Shown: positions 1 through 12,901, counted from the first letter of the stretch. The stretch: 64,000 nucleotides of DNA from Rhyzopertha dominica (GCA_025024175.1 QCXZ01000041.1:10659786-10723785), one strand, 5' to 3'. The notes: generated by a model not told the origin, from the letters alone. Numbers and translations are program-made.

Positions 1-1
1 T

Positions 2-850
2 AGATCTGGTGTTCTGCAAAGCTCCATATTAGGATCTCTGCTTTTCATAATATATACATCGGATATAGTGAACACAGTTCGTCATTGTAGAATAATAACT
101 TTCGCTGACTATACACAGTTGTATTTTAAATTCGATAAGCATGATTTCGTAAGGGCTGACAAAATTCTGAACAAAGAACTTGAAAAATTAAGAAAATTGT
201 CTGCTGCACATGGCCTTCAATTGAATTTGTCTAAGTCGTAGCTGATTGTCTTTGGTAATAAAAGTAGTACAAAATTTCTTATACGGTCTTTCAATGTTTA
301 TATAGATGGTAAAAGCTTAAATTTTGTTTATCATAGTAGAAATTTTGGTCTCATTATGGACACTCAGTTCCTATTTAAGCTGCATGTAACTAATTTAATA
401 CAAAAATCATTTTTAACCTTAAGCTATTTTTATGCTTGAAGACATTTTTAACCGTTAATTTGAAAAGGCAATTATGTGATTCACTCGTTCTCGTTCTCTT
501 TAATTGTCGCAATTTTTATATTACCCCTGTTTGGATTCGGTTGGTAGAAACAGGATTCAGATTGTTTAGAATGCATGGTGTCGCTTATTTTTTGGCTTGC
601 AACGCCGGGACCACGTATCTTACAGGATTAACTCTTTGAACCGGCTACGCATGGATTCCCGCTGGAGTTTTCATTTGAGTTGTTTCGTCCAAGCTTTACT
701 AAATTCTCCTCATGCATGTGATAACTTGAGGTCTAAGCTTGCTCCTCATTCAACTACGTACTCATGTGATACAGAAATAAAGCTAAATATTTGTTGCCTC
801 GCCATCGCTCTGTTATGTTCGTTCGCTGCTTCACATACAACGCTGTAAGA
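2..850 (+). pseudogene. Decayed non-LTR retrotransposon reverse transcriptase (3' part)
   Basis: From base 2 the + strand reads as the second half of a jockey/CR1-type LINE reverse transcriptase. GVLQSSILGSLLF corresponds to the usual GVPQGSVLGPLLF motif. The catalytic box reads FADYTQLYF, so one Asp of the expected FADD is lost. AAHGLQLNLSKS is followed by an in-frame TAG near 239. From about 436 the C-terminal domain continues in shifted frames (QLCDSLVLVLFN, then LQRRDHVSYRINSLNRLRMDSRW from about 597). The 5' part lies outside the window. Stops, frameshifts and the altered catalytic box mean it is dead. Confidence 0.8.
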
Positions 851-876
851 CTGTAAGGCTGTAAGGCTGTAAGACT
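843..876. repeat. Short tandem 8-mer (ctgtaagR) x4
   Basis: Four consecutive copies of ctgtaaga/ctgtaagg follow the LINE remnant directly. Short 8-bp terminal repeats are known at the 3' end of CR1-type LINEs, so this may be the 3' tail of the preceding element. That link is inference. Confidence 0.6.
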
Positions 877-1642
877 CACCCTTCGGAGCGAGTTTAAAAA
901 AAAAATCTANATATTAACAAATTTAAATTTAAACTAAGACAGTTATTTTTCGATCGTCAGATTTCATGATGACCATGACTTCGTTCGTTCGGACTCGATG
1001 AGGTTTCAAGCAATAGCTTATTATCCCCAAAGACCACACATGAAGGCTAACCTAAGGAGATAAGACACCTGTTGATAATAATAACTGAAGCGTAAGACGT
1101 ATAATCAATTAACAATAGGGGTATTCATAAATTATACCATAATAAACATAGTTTAAGTTTCTTTTCGAAGGTTAAGTAGAATAGCTTCTGCTAGACTTTG
1201 CCTTTATTGATCATGTATTACTCTCAGTATCTGCTCTTGTTTTAATAAAATCTATTTATTATTATCAAATCCATTTATTAGATCAGATACATCGATGAGG
1301 ACAGTGGCTTAGATGAAGTATCATTGTCTAATTTATCCTAATCAAGTAGGGATATCGAATAATTATGTCGCGAGGACACGACCCTGTTAGGTTGGCCGAA
1401 TGTTAAATGTCAATTTTTGTATCTACGTTATTATTAAAATAAAAGGTGTTTTTGTGCGTTTATTAATTTCTTGCTATGTTTAGAATCGCTGTCAATAAGA
1501 TAAATACTAAAATCGAAGCGAATGCGTATGCGTGCGATTAATTGTTTTGGAGAGAAATATCAGCGTCGCGAGGAGATGCAAAAGTAGGCAATGAGTATGG
1601 ATGTGTCATTTTTGACAGAGAGAAATATTCTTGATTTTGGCT
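877..1642. other. Non-coding stretch, nothing recognised
   Basis: AT-rich sequence with one N near 910. No ORF, splice-flanked coding segment, RNA gene or clear repeat is visible to me on either strand. Confidence 0.5.
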
Positions 1643-1756
1643 CAGTGAGAGCGAGGTCTTTGGCCATGATGTGCCTCAGGCAGTGAGAGTAAGGTCTTTG
1701 GCCATGTTGTGCCTCAGGCAGAGAGAGTAAGGTCTTTGGCCATGATGTGCCTCAGG
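1643..1756. repeat. Tandem repeat, three 38-bp units
   Basis: Three adjacent 38-bp units (1643-1680, 1681-1718, 1719-1756) differ at only a few positions. The core of each is ggtctttggccat followed by gtgcctcagg. The low divergence suggests recent amplification. It abuts the unusual GC-richer block that follows and may be a promoter-type repeat of a mobile element. Confidence 0.9.
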
Positions 1757-2284
1757 CAGTTTGAAACCCCTAGAGCAGAGTGCCCGGTTAACAGCTGTGG
1801 TTCCTTCGAGTGGAGGACTTGCATTCCGGGGGGTAATGCAGGATATCTCGAATGACATAGTTCTGGTGGAGAGGGTAGCCTTATTAGGTGCCCCCGATCC
1901 GGGCTATTGGAATGCGACCCTATAGGCCTTAGGGTGAGCGTTCGGGGAAGCCTCTACTATTTCAGGTTGACACTAGCTAGTTGTTGAAGAGAGAAAACTA
2001 ACAAGGTATTCATAACCACCATTGACTAATGATGTAATCTCAGGGATGAAGCCATGGACAGTATAAGGATGATGCCCTGGGGTGAAAACCCCTCTGTGAG
2101 TCTTAACTGTATCTGTTTGAGTTTAACGGATGAGTAACTTATGTTTTGTTTTTGCATCTCCCGCGCGTATGTGAAACCGCCTTGTCTGTCCACCGGAGTG
2201 ACCGCATTGTTATGACCCACGGATGAAGGCGGCGATAATGTAAGTTTTTCTTGATTATTCCCGCATTAGTTTTTCTATGTTTTT
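1757..2284. other. GC-richer unclassified block at the breakpoint of SIAH unit 1
   Basis: This block is clearly richer in G+C than its surroundings and has no long ORF. It sits where the paralogous units carry the RING exon, so it replaces or interrupts that exon in unit 1. Homology with units 2 and 3 resumes at about 2285. With the 38-bp repeats just upstream it may be the 5' UTR of a retroelement, but I do not recognise a family. Confidence 0.4.
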
Positions 2285-3592
2285 CATGTAGGTGTTTCCA
2301 GCTATAACTAGATATTTCGTACTTAGCGACGACCATATAGAATTTGGATTTTGTCCTCACCGTTTATGGTCACTTTTAGTCGCCCATTGCCAAAAAGGTA
2401 TTTTCTTGGTTAACGTAAATTCTTGCATTGATAAATTCCTTGTCAAAACTGAGTATTGTAGAAATTATTTCAAATTTACTAAAAAGAAAACTAATAAGAG
2501 AGTTCAAATTTCGCAACTATTTGCCGCGCCAGTTTTGCTTGGAGATTTTCAATAGTTTTCCGTGTTTGTTAAGACGAAGACGCCAGTTCCTACTAAGCAG
2601 AGAACGTCTCTTGATAAACCCTTTATTTGCAACATTCCTGCAAAAGACGAAAAATGCATTGCCTAATGCCCTATTTTTATGCCCTCATATCGTTACTACC
2701 GCTTTCTATTGTATTCTTAGGTACACTACACAAAATGTTTAGCAGTTGAAGAGCTCCTTTGCCTTTTTTACCCATTGGGTGTAAAGGTATGGAGTATATA
2801 TCAATTTCTACTATCTTTTTTGTACACTATTTTTTTCACTTCCTGTCTATTGCTAACCCTCTTGGTTCATTATAGATGACGTTTCTCTTGTTTATCGTTT
2901 TTATCACTGTCGTGTTCCTTGTCTTGTGTGGTCTTTCTCTTCTTTTTCTTTCTTGTACTTTTGCCTTCCATACTCAGCGCTAGGACAATTTATTTAACTT
3001 TTTCTAAATAACGTCAGCTACTTTTTTTTAAATGACAGGGCCAGCACCTACTTGTTTTCGATTAAGTCGAAGCGATTTTGCTCCATTTTGACTGAACATG
3101 AAGGTCCTGGCTGAAAATCCTACATAAATCTGCATTTTGCTTATTATCCTTTTCCCGCGAACTAGATTTTTTTCTAACCGGCAGTTTATAATCTGCCTTC
3201 TGCGGAGAATAATCTGTGTCTTCATTTATTAACAAATTTTGTAAACACATACGTAATTATCGGACGTTTAAGCTTCCGTATCTCCCTTTCTAGCTTTTCT
3301 TTTGTCTCTAGCAAGTTTCCTAATCTCATTTCTCTAGACGTCTGGTCAAACGTATTAGATTATCAAATTGCAATAATAAAAGGCAAAAAAGGACTATCAT
3401 TAAACTGATCAAGTAAGCAAACCGTATTATATTATACGGATTTAAATTCGACGTATCTGGAAGTGCGTCAAGATAAAGTCAATTTTGACAAAAACTTGCT
3501 GGCTTTGCTTTTGTAAATCATGCTTCTATTATTATTAATGTTATTATTATTATTATTATTCGAGTACTAATCCTATTTTCCTTCTTTTCCAG
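2285..3592 (+). other. SIAH-like intron remnant, unit 1
   Basis: The sequence from about 2285 matches the intron between RING exon and 3' exon of the other SIAH copies (for example 21870-22030 and 54660-54840 share agatacttcgtacttagc and ggtcacttttagtc). It ends in a polypyrimidine tract and the acceptor cag at 3590-3592. Just upstream is a short ATT microsatellite (about 3529-3560). Several ORFs of 60-104 codons here show no protein-like features. Confidence 0.75.
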
Positions 3593-4016
3593 CTCTATCC
3601 ATAAACAGCAAGTGATGGATTTCCCCAACACTCTAACACTGAGCAACATGTTTGAAGATAAGAGCGTTCCACATGGGGAAGCAGTTTACCATCTTGTGGA
3701 AGAAGACTCCAGACTGTTCGTCTCGACTTGGCGAATTAACTCCAACATGGACTTACTCTTCCACTCCTTATTTTATGTGGGTCCGCAAGAACATGCCGGG
3801 AAGTTCTACTATGACCTCACCGTATACGCAGAAGGTCATCCCGGGCGCAGTGCGATTAGAATAAGTGCCCAGTGCATGCCAATACACGACTGGCGTTTGA
3901 CTCAGTTCTGGAGCAACTCCATCCCAATCCAACGCTCAATGGTTAGGTACTGCGTTGGAGAAAAAGGACTGGAACACCGCATCAGCGTTAGTGCAAGTGC
4001 AATGGCGGAGTTTTAA
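3593..4016 (+). pseudogene. SIAH-like E3 ligase, 3' (substrate-binding) exon, unit 1; 5' exon missing
   Basis: The 424-bp exon opens after a good acceptor with the last base of a split codon and reads SIHKQQVMDFPNTLTLS through to SASAMAEF and TAA at 4014-4016. It encodes the TRAF-like substrate-binding domain of a seven-in-absentia/SIAH-type ligase (family assignment from the linked RING exons of units 2 and 3). The reading frame is fully open and nearly identical to the unit 3 exon. No RING exon is found upstream: the expected place holds a GC-rich block and tandem repeats. Either the gene is 5'-truncated, or a large insertion pushes its first exon beyond the window start. I call it a probable gene fragment, though the exon itself is undamaged. 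Confidence 0.75.
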
Positions 4017-4049
4017 TGTTTTAATTCGTATTTTATATAGATGACTGTA

Positions 4050-4055
4050 AATAAA
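4050..4055 (+). terminator. Poly(A) signal AATAAA, SIAH unit 1
   Basis: AATAAA lies 34 bp after the stop codon and is conserved at the same place in units 2 and 3. Confidence 0.65.
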
Positions 4056-4430
4056 ATGTATTTGTAAATAAGTGTACAGTTGAATTATAAAATTCTAAAT
4101 AATTCGTACCAGCTGTAAATATATGTATGGTTGAAATATGAAATGGTCATTTGAATTTCCTCACCCGATTCCGAAAGAAATTAAACGGTCTGTATTCTCA
4201 CTTGCTTCTCAAGTTAGGTGTCTCTGGGTGTGCGCGGGGGGAGGGTGGCAGCAGTAAAAGAAGAACAATCTACCCAACAGTGATGAGTGATTTTTAATAT
4301 TTCATTGTTAAATTACCATCGACGGTCAAAGTATGAAATGTTGACACTGCATCCACATCTTTGAAAAGGAAAACAAAGTCTTTATATTAGGTACCTAACT
4401 TTTGTATATACTATAGGATTTATTAAATAT

Positions 4431-4560
4431 ACAGGGTGATTCACTAAGGGTACGGAACAGTTGTATCTTGAAAACCCCTCTTTTTGAAATAAGAAGGTAC
4501 CGGGGAAATTCACTAAAAAGATTTATAAGTTTCTATCTAGGGGGTGCTCTCGATATCATT
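4431..4560 (+). mobile_element. Possible DNA transposon end (tacagggtgattcac)
   Basis: The motif tacagggtgattcactaagg looks like the terminal inverted repeat of a widespread type of insect DNA transposon. No matching opposite end is visible nearby, so this would be a truncated or solo end. Confidence 0.35.
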
Positions 4561-4859
4561 TTACAAATAAACGCAAACAAATTTAAAATTCTGCCAATGA
4601 AAAATATAATTTTTAGAATCTCTGTTTAATTTCCTAAGTTTCGTTTCAACATATTTTTTTTGCCATGGTAACCACACTACAAAGCAAAGTAGTCTCAAAA
4701 TATATAGGACATATTTTAGAGCGCGTTTCACTGGTATTAGTCTTAATGGTAAATTTTTACAAAACTGGTTTCTGTAAATAACTATAGAAGGCGCCATAAT
4801 ATTTTTTACTTCATGTTGTGGGCTATTGTGTTAGAAAGGTAGTGGTGAAAACCGTTCAC

Positions 4860-5155
4860 GAGTTACTTTCTTTAATAGCTCTTCTACTTTTTTGATATAA
4901 ATTAGTTTATTATTTTAGTCTTTGAGTTAGGTATAGCCGAAAATTGAAAAATTTCGAATTTTCGAGGGGCGCGGAAGCGACCGTGGTTTTTATATTTAAT
5001 TTTTATTTAAATATGGTTTCTTGCAGATTTTTTTACATAAAATCATATGATATAATTTGTTTATTTGATATTGCAAACACTTTTCGAGATGCAGACAAAA
5101 CTTGTGCTTTTTTCTTCTAATAGAGACCATAGTTGGCTATGACTGCATCAAAAAG
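4860..5155. repeat. Dispersed repeat, inverted relative to about 61690-61930
   Basis: The stretch with gccgaaaattgaaaaattt, the gcggaagc core, tttacataaaatcatatg and gcaaacacttttcgagat recurs in reverse complement at about 61690-61930. It is a two-copy dispersed repeat in this window. No ORF is seen and the family is unknown. Confidence 0.6.
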
Positions 5156-5226
5156 AATATTTTTGTGATTTTCAAAAATCGTNTGACAAATAAAGTGAAT
5201 CCAACCAGCATCAGTTGTCTAATTTG

Positions 5227-6261
5227 GAAGCACGTAACAGTACTTATTTGAGTATAACGGTAAACAATGGTCAGTCAAGCCACATTATGTTTTTATACCT
5301 AAACACTTAAGATATTGTCATTAACTACAGTTGTAGAACGTAATGTACGGTATATATTGACATTGACCTTTTTTGCAATATAAAATCAAATTACACTCCG
5401 TTTCAGAAGTAAATATAGAAATAAAATAAATGTTTTCACGAACATAGTTCTCAAGATTTGGTCGCTTTGTTCATCCTGTGACAAAATTTAGGTAACTACT
5501 ATTTGCTTCCTGAACAAGAAAGATACCTCGAATCTTGATATACAATATACTATTAAGACAAGAAATAAATGTGGCGTACATATTTCAAGCGTAAGATAAA
5601 TTCACGTAACGTTAAAATTGGGTAACAAATAAATTCTCNCAATATATTTTAAAAGAGGAAATGTTAGGCGATCGTGTTTCAGTATTCGTGTGACACAAAA
5701 ACAAATAGATAAATTCGGGAAATATTTAATTTCTGTAAAAGTTGCTACATATTTCATAACAGGAATTAAACTGGAATAAAATTTACATTTTACTGAAGGG
5801 AAATAGTAGTATTTACGTTATGCGAAGAATCATAATAATAAAATGTATTTAAATAATACACAGGACCGTGTGTCTAATAAAAAAAGTAAACCGGAGTTCC
5901 ATAGTTAAGCCACATTATGTTTTTATACCGCAACACCTAAAATATTGTAATTAATTACAGTTGTCGAACGGAATATACAGTATATTTTGATAGGTTAATT
6001 TGCAACATAAGTTCAAATTGGGAACTCAGATATCTATTGCTACTGTATGTTAAAGTAAAGGCGTTAATTGATTTTGCTTTAATAGATGATCGCTTAGCAT
6101 TCCCCCCAAAAGCATGTACTTTTACCTCTTGTACCACATGTATTAAACATGTCGGCCTCCAAAACACGAAAACAATATGATATATGAAGAAAAGTTTATA
6201 ATTGTGAATCGTACAGTAGTTAGACTGCAGTCGTACGCCACAAATCGACCGTTTTGCAACC
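5227..6261 (+). other. Duplicated 5' flank of the CYP4-like gene, unit 1
   Basis: Sequence here recurs upstream of the other P450 first exons: taaacacttaagatattgtc at about 5300 and about 40240, and aacatgtcggcctcc at about 6147 and 26899. It is upstream and 5'-leader DNA copied with the cassette and shows no convincing core promoter of its own. Confidence 0.6.
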
Positions 6262-6424
6262 ATGGGGGTTATTTCATTATTGCTTGACATTACACTAATA
6301 GTGTACTACCTGTGGCACAAGTAGACCAACGGAAGGGCACTAAATATGTTGAAGGATGTCCCGGGGCCATTCATAAGACCTTTCGTTGGAAGTGTACCTC
6401 TTATCAAACCTGCGGGCAACACAA
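6262..6424 (+). pseudogene. CYP4-like P450 first exon, dead copy (unit 1)
   Basis: The exon matches the intact first exons at 26997 and 62998 over its full 163 bp: an N-terminal membrane anchor (ISLLLDITLIVYYLW) followed by the proline-rich hinge. Two lesions are visible. Codon 21 (TGG, Trp in the intact copies) is TAG at 6322-6324. The splice donor, gtaagag in the intact copies, reads ctgagag. No downstream P450 exons follow in the next 5 kb. This is an exon-level pseudogene left by cassette duplication. Confidence 0.85.
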
Positions 6425-6840
6425 CTGAGAGTACAACTACAGTATAACTTTAGTATAACTATCAAATCGCTTCGGTAATAGCAAGCTTTTGTCTAGGAAA
6501 ACGTTAGGCATAAATTTTTCGTGGTGGAAGAATCAACTTATAAATTATGCAATGCCGTCTCTAGCAAGGGGCCATTTCGGTTCATCGCATGAAGGCGCCC
6601 AATTTTATATGATCTTTTCTCAGTAATTTGTACGTTTTTTTAGGGTATATTTTAATTATTCAAAGCTTTAACGATATACAGTATTTTGTGCTTTTTGACA
6701 TCTCCTAAAGCGAGAGGGTTACAGCAACATGCCATCACATATTTTCTTCTTCTACTGAAGAATTTTCCAAAATTTTCTAGAATTTCTCAAAACGTCGATA
6801 TGCGACATCTCCACCGCGAGATGGTTACAGCAATGTGCCA
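6425..6840. repeat. Former P450 intron 1 start with a 106-bp-spaced repeat
   Basis: The sequence after the dead exon aligns with the start of intron 1 in unit 3 (about 63180-63460), sharing the gcatgaaggcgcc and ttcaaagctttaacg segments. Within it, gacatctcc...gcgagagggttacagcaa appears at about 6699 and again at about 6805. No coding content is seen. Confidence 0.55.
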
Positions 6841-9800
6841 CACTTCAAGGAGGTAGGTAGGGCAGCCCGTTTCTGCCCTTGCAATAGCATGTAATAACAT
6901 ATAAAACGATTTTACGTCCAGAGAAGCCTATTTTAAAGCCACTACTCCAATTTTTTGATATGTCGTTCTGTATACAAATCTCTAGGGCACTGCATTGCGT
7001 ACTTTTTTTTTCATAAAATTCTTGCTAAAAAGCGACTTTTGTTTTAATATGTGCGTACCTAATATGCGTATATTTCGGTTCATCAGTAAAATTTTAGAAA
7101 AAAACAAAATGCAGTGCCATCAGAATTGAATACTAGAAGGTGTAGACGTAAAATGAATTTTGTATGTAATTATTGTAGGAGTTAAATCCAAAAAACATAA
7201 GAGAAATGTATAATTTTACGCCCCACACAGGTAACCGCCCTTAGTAATACCTAATTGCCTGTCGTAAAGTAGATTTCGTCCTATTCTGAGAGGTCTGCAA
7301 AGAACTTGACCCGAGGCGTTCTCTCATTGGTGAATGATAGATTTATTTCACTTCACCTCTAACTACATTGCAATATTTGGGCGTTATACGAAGAATAAGG
7401 CGGTTTAAAATTGGCAGTAAAAGTAAAAAAACGAAAAATAAGATTTTATTAAAGCATTTATATAAAAATTGCGTTAATAGCTGATATATTGAAAGTAAAC
7501 CTAACAATATGTATTTGCTTAATAAGGAAAAATATGTAGGTTCCTATTTTCGATCATAGCGATGCGACTGTGGCCCCTTTAAAAATTCTGGATGCAGAAT
7601 AACTATATGTCAAAAATATCTACATACCTTAGCGTGATATTGAAAACTGAAGGAATATTAGGTTATTAAACATTCGCTACAGGTCTAAATTAAAAACGTC
7701 GATTGTACGATTCAACTAACAACAAAAAAGCCTTCCAAGAAAGCATTTTTCGAATTAAAAAAAATTTAGATAGGTAATTTTCATATACAAAACAAAAATA
7801 TCTTACATCATCTTAAAAGCTTTAAGATTATTTTAGAAATTTCATACCTTGGGATTAATATTTAAAATAGGTTTGCTTACACCGATCACCGCATTTTCAC
7901 TTTAAACACATAATACTGCTTTGCTCTCTTTTTAATGTATTGACAAGTACCACGTATATAACAATTATTACAGTCATTATAATAAATTTTGTACTTATTC
8001 TACATTGGAAGTTAAATCCTTTTGTTTTATATTTTACTTCACTGAACAGCAGATTGTTTATAGTGTTTATGTGTTTCTAAGCTGGTATTACATTCATATT
8101 TTTATACAAAGATTGAATTTTAGGTTAAGATCAGACTTACGTGCATATTATTATTACACTTCTTAGGATTATGGTTTTTCTCTTCGTTATTGGTCTTCTC
8201 CTCTTCTGGAAAGTAACTTAATGGTTTAAGCTTTTTACTTTAAAAGCAAGATGAGAAATTTTGTTAAACTCTGTAATCAAAATACTTTATAATAGACATT
8301 TTTTTGATTATGTGGATGGTAAGGTATGAAGTATAAGCATTTGTTTGAATAAATTCCCTTTTTGTAAAATCAAACATCATCTTGTTGTTTTTTTTAAATT
8401 AAAGTAGGTTCAAAGGCTGCTTTTTTAAAATTTTGAGTCTAGCATGGAACATCGATATATGTAAAATAAATATGTATTTGAGGGTCATGTTCTTAAACAC
8501 CACTTTATTAGTTCGATTGTTCAGTCTTCCTTCCTCCACATATGCGGGCGTGTCGTTTTATTATAAATACGTCCTTCAGTTGTTTTTATACTGGCTTATT
8601 TATAATATTCTGGACACTACTAATATATTCTGAAGAAAATGGTAATATATTTTTTAAACGTCATAGCCTAGTAATAGTATTGGCCTTAAAGAAAACGGAA
8701 CTATTTGCTACAGTGGACACATGGCGTGCGCATCGAAAGATCCTCTAAAAAATTTTTACCAAGGGTCGTATACACAACCATACCTCGCCTTTTTAAAGAA
8801 CGCAGTATTAATACCATCCCCCGATCAATGTAGTTGCAAAACTAGCAGCCGTGAGGTATCTAATGGAAATCGATCACTAAAATAAATAACCATTCATTAA
8901 CAAAGTTTTAGGTATACAAAGGTACTACTTACACTTAGTAATTAAAATGGCTTAACACGAGACCAAAACATGCTCTTAGCTCCACACCACACTTGCTTTA
9001 CTACTGTATGTGCCTACTGAGAACCTGGTATAACGAAAGTAAATAAAGCAACTAAAATCAGCAACTTCGCCATGTAGCTAAACGAAGCAGCATCAAAGCT
9101 ACAAATAAACATTTTCATTAATAAAATCCTGTGTCGAAATTTCTGCTCACTTAGCCTGTTTACTGTTGCTGCATATTCCCAAATACCGAAGAAAAGCTGA
9201 AATCCTCAAAATTAGCAGGTCGTAAACTTGGTGAAACTTAACCACAATGATGAGTTTAAAAAACACGATTGCTACATCGCAAAATTATTAACTAACCATG
9301 CAGTACTTGCATTACATTGCAAAACTATACGTCAGAATACAAACATTAATGCAAAACGCCCATTTTAGTCAAATACAAGCAAATATGACGGACGGGGTGA
9401 TCGACCTGATTTACAAGTCGCCGATGCTTGTTGCCTCATTTAGTTTCAATATAATACAATGGCAATGGAAATTAGTTGCCCAAAAGTCGTAACGTACAAA
9501 AAAGTATTTAATATGTTGCCACTAACCGCTAACGGTTTCAAATATAACAGAAAATAACTTAAATACATGTGGAACAAAGATTTATGCAATAATTCATGTT
9601 AGAAAAAAAGTATAAAATTTCGATCAAAACCGAACCAATTTTTCAATTTAGTTGGCATTCTCAACGATTTTCTCTTATACAGTCTTATCGGAAATGTGAC
9701 ACTTGCCTGCAACCAATCGAATATGCAAGAAAAGGAATGAATACATACATATTTTCAATATACAATGTTGTTCTTTAGATAGTTGTACATATCGCTGCTA

Positions 9801-11703
9801 ATAATCATTTTATAACCAGCAGTAAGGCTAGAAGGCTATTGTGACAAACTCATAATTTTCAAATGTGTCAATTTTTCTTTTCGTTCTCTATCGTTTTCCT
9901 AATAACGCCTAGATTAAAAAATTAAGTTTGCCCAACAGAAATGATCGCAAAATATTTTTTGTTAAAACATTCTCTGCTAAATTCAGAAACTTTGTTTGGT
10001 GTTTTGATAACATGTTGCAACCTGAACAAAAATTCGTTTGTTGGACAAAAATGCGTTTGTTGGACAAAAATGATCACTTAGTTGGTTTTATTTTGTAACA
10101 GGGCTTAAAGTATAAGCAGCGCAATATATTTGTTCACAGAGCAAATCTCTGAAAACATACATTTTGCCCTTAAAGCAAAAGTGTTTACCTATCCCAGCGA
10201 ATTACATTTGTTACCAAAACAAACCAAATTGCCTAAAAATGTAAACACTTGAGTTTTGTTTGGACTTGTCTGGTACCAGTAGTAACATTTCTCGCAAAAA
10301 GTTATAATATTTTTTATAAACGTACATACCACTAACGGTTACTGATATATTGTTTGCCTGGAAACGGAAATTTATACTTACCATTGATATTATTATAAAA
10401 ATAAAATCAGTGTCTATCCAAAATGTTCAATCCAGCTTCTTTTCCGAGCTAATTTATTGGACTAAGAAGTATGGCTTATGATCTTTTTTATTGGAATTTC
10501 TGGATCAGATAACTGGCAGTCAACGTCAATTATACTGGGTTAATATGCAACATAATGTTGTAAAATAACAAACATGCCTATTTGATAAATTGTGCCCTCA
10601 TTTGCCTAAAGAAAATTTTGCTGATATTTATGAAAACTAATAAGCAATGATCTTGATAACAATGATGTTTCGAAAGAAAAATTTGTTGCAATGTCTCCAC
10701 TGAAATTATAACTGACAAATTATGCGGTAAAAGTAACGAGTTAAAAAGGTAGCTACAATTAATTGCAAATCTGTTATGTCAAATTAAGCTATTTTGTTTA
10801 TTATATTTAGTATGTACCTACAAATTATATTTATTTTAACTTTTTAGTTTACTTTCTTTTAGGGATACTAATTACTCGTAACAATTAAAATTGATTCGTT
10901 ATGGCACGTTATATGGCCAGCTCTTCATTTAAGGGGATTTTACCTTAAGAAAATTACACGTGAAGGATCAGTTTTTTAACCTAAGCTGGGAAGTATATGC
11001 CTCAAGAAATAAACATCGCATATCTGGAGGACGCCGTAATTCCTGAAAACGGATTATATCAGGAAATATTATAAAACTTTTCAAGCCTGATTATCTTGAG
11101 AATATGGCAACCGAATTTGTCCTAGCGGCCGGGGTAAAAAATAGTCCCTTATCTGATTGGGATTTATACAATAGTTACAGGTATACCTACCTGATTTAAT
11201 CCTCTGTCCGAATTATGGTAAAATGGGCACTTTTACTTTCGGGGAAGAATCTCTTTAATGGCTTACCATGAAATAGAGCTTATTGCAGAGTTTGTTTACA
11301 ATTACCAATAATAAAAAATTACACTTTTTATATTATTTAGCTTACAGCAACTTTTCGTTCTATTTATATGACACACAACACGTAACAAAACTCACCATGT
11401 CTATTCCATATTTGATGTATTAATATATTTTGTTCTGTATTTGGCAGCATTTTATAAATACGGTGGCGGCCAAGCACTGTTAAATCTTGCATGAGACTTG
11501 TCGCATCCGTTACATATTTGTCCTCCGTAAATGTTATTCTTCAACTGCCCATATTTTGTGAAAAGTTAGGCTCTTCAATGTAATAATTAAGCACATAGTC
11601 ACAAAAAAGAAATGCTAAATCAAAAATACAATGAAACCAACAGGGAGATCAGCCGCTATATTTTAAAAACTAATCGTGCTAGAATCAAGGAATGTATCTA
11701 CAC
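6841..11703. other. Long AT-rich intergenic stretch, no gene recognised
   Basis: I see no protein-coding segment, tRNA, or complete transposon here on either strand. ORFs of 60-83 codons at 8433, 8542, 9298 and 9596 have no recognisable motif. The only repeat noted is a 19-bp doublet near 10035. Confidence 0.5.
10035..10072. repeat. 19-bp direct doublet
   Basis: cgtttgttggacaaaaatg occurs twice in perfect tandem (10035-10053, 10054-10072). Confidence 0.8.
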
Positions 11704-12659
11704 AGATTTCATTAAAATATTATAAAGTAGGCACCTTTATCGCTAGGGGCGCATTTTATATAATATACAAGAGAACCAGTAATATTTCAGAAAAATCTAA
11801 GCACAACATTGGTCTAAAGTACGCACATTAGAACCTCTGTTTACTTGCTTCCTAATTTTGCTTAAACGTTCTTCGTCTAAGTGCCATAACAAAGCCATCA
11901 TGGAGGATAGAACTTGTATAACTTTAAAGTGAAATAAAAAAAATAAAATAAAATCAAATTCAACAAATAATGGCTCTCTTTAAAGCGGTTTTCACCGTCT
12001 TTGAATTTAATAATTCAAAGTTTATTGCGAATGCTTGATAATTGGGGACGCTATTTAAGAAAATCTCATTTTTTCTATATATCTTAAAAAACTGTTTCTT
12101 CATAGTTTATGATAGCACACTAATCAAGCAAGGTACATGAGAAAACCAGAAGTAAATATTTTTTCTATTTTCAAATTTCATATATACAAGGTTAGCCTGT
12201 ATGAAGTAAATACGTAGTAAAATTTGCTTATAAATGGCCATTTTTTACTATTATTGAGAAACATATATACACTGTTTGATCATGAATAAACTTCGGATAT
12301 ATCCTGCTGATCTAAAATGTCGTTATATTTACAGTATATTTACAGCTAAGCAGTGGGATGATCCTTCATTATAAGTGCAAAAAAATGTTGGAAATTGTCC
12401 GTCCAACCCCCCAGTTTTGTACCTTCACTAAAGAAACATATATTCTAAAAATATGAGATCGATTAAACACTGCCGCATCGAGGTTAAAGATTTTAAAGTT
12501 TACCTAAAACTGAAGATAAATGTAAAAAAGCTGCTTACATTTGGTTGATTTGGACATAATTTGGTGTAACATTGCAGTACAATATCAGTAACTCATCTAC
12601 TAAAACTATTTTATTCGTAAAGTGAATTAAAAAAATAAAATGGAACAAAATGATTTAAT

Positions 12660-12901
12660 TGAAAGTAAGAATTTAGGATGGCAATGCCATCTGTCATAAT
12701 GTGAGTGTAATGCTGACAGATGGCATTGCCATCCTAAATTCTTACTTTCATCATACCATTGCTTTGGTATATAAGCAAAACCAGTTCTATGCCATGTTGT
12801 CTACACTAGACCTAAACTGCACTGATGAGCTGTAATGACAGTGAAATAGTACTATCTGCAGTTGGTTGAGGTGTAGACAGCACTGCATAGACATGCATTT
12901 T
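12660..12901 (+). mobile_element. SINE-tail insertion with hairpin head, 13-bp target duplication
   Basis: A 242-bp insertion is flanked by the 13-bp direct repeat aaaatgatttaat (12647-12659 and 12902-12914). The paralogous site near 48310-48325 lacks the insert. Its 3' part (about 12776-12901) matches the tail of the tRNA-derived SINE at 37048-37293 (shared accagttctatgcc, ttgtctacactagaccta, actatctgcagttggttgag, agacatgcatttta). The 5' part lacks the tRNA-like head and has a perfect 36-bp inverted repeat instead. TSD plus empty site make this a recent retroposition after the segmental duplication. Confidence 0.8.
12661..12749. repeat. Perfect 36-bp hairpin with 17-nt loop
   Basis: 12661-12696 is the exact reverse complement of 12714-12749, separated by a 17-nt loop. 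A transcript would fold into a 36-bp perfect stem. It could be a rearrangement formed during retroposition, a MITE relic, or a substrate for small-RNA processing; only the structure is visible. Confidence 0.9.

Noticed and set aside
2139..3250. Several overlapping ORFs of 60-104 codons
   Set aside because: Located in intronic or repeat sequence, without motifs, and broken in the paralogous units.
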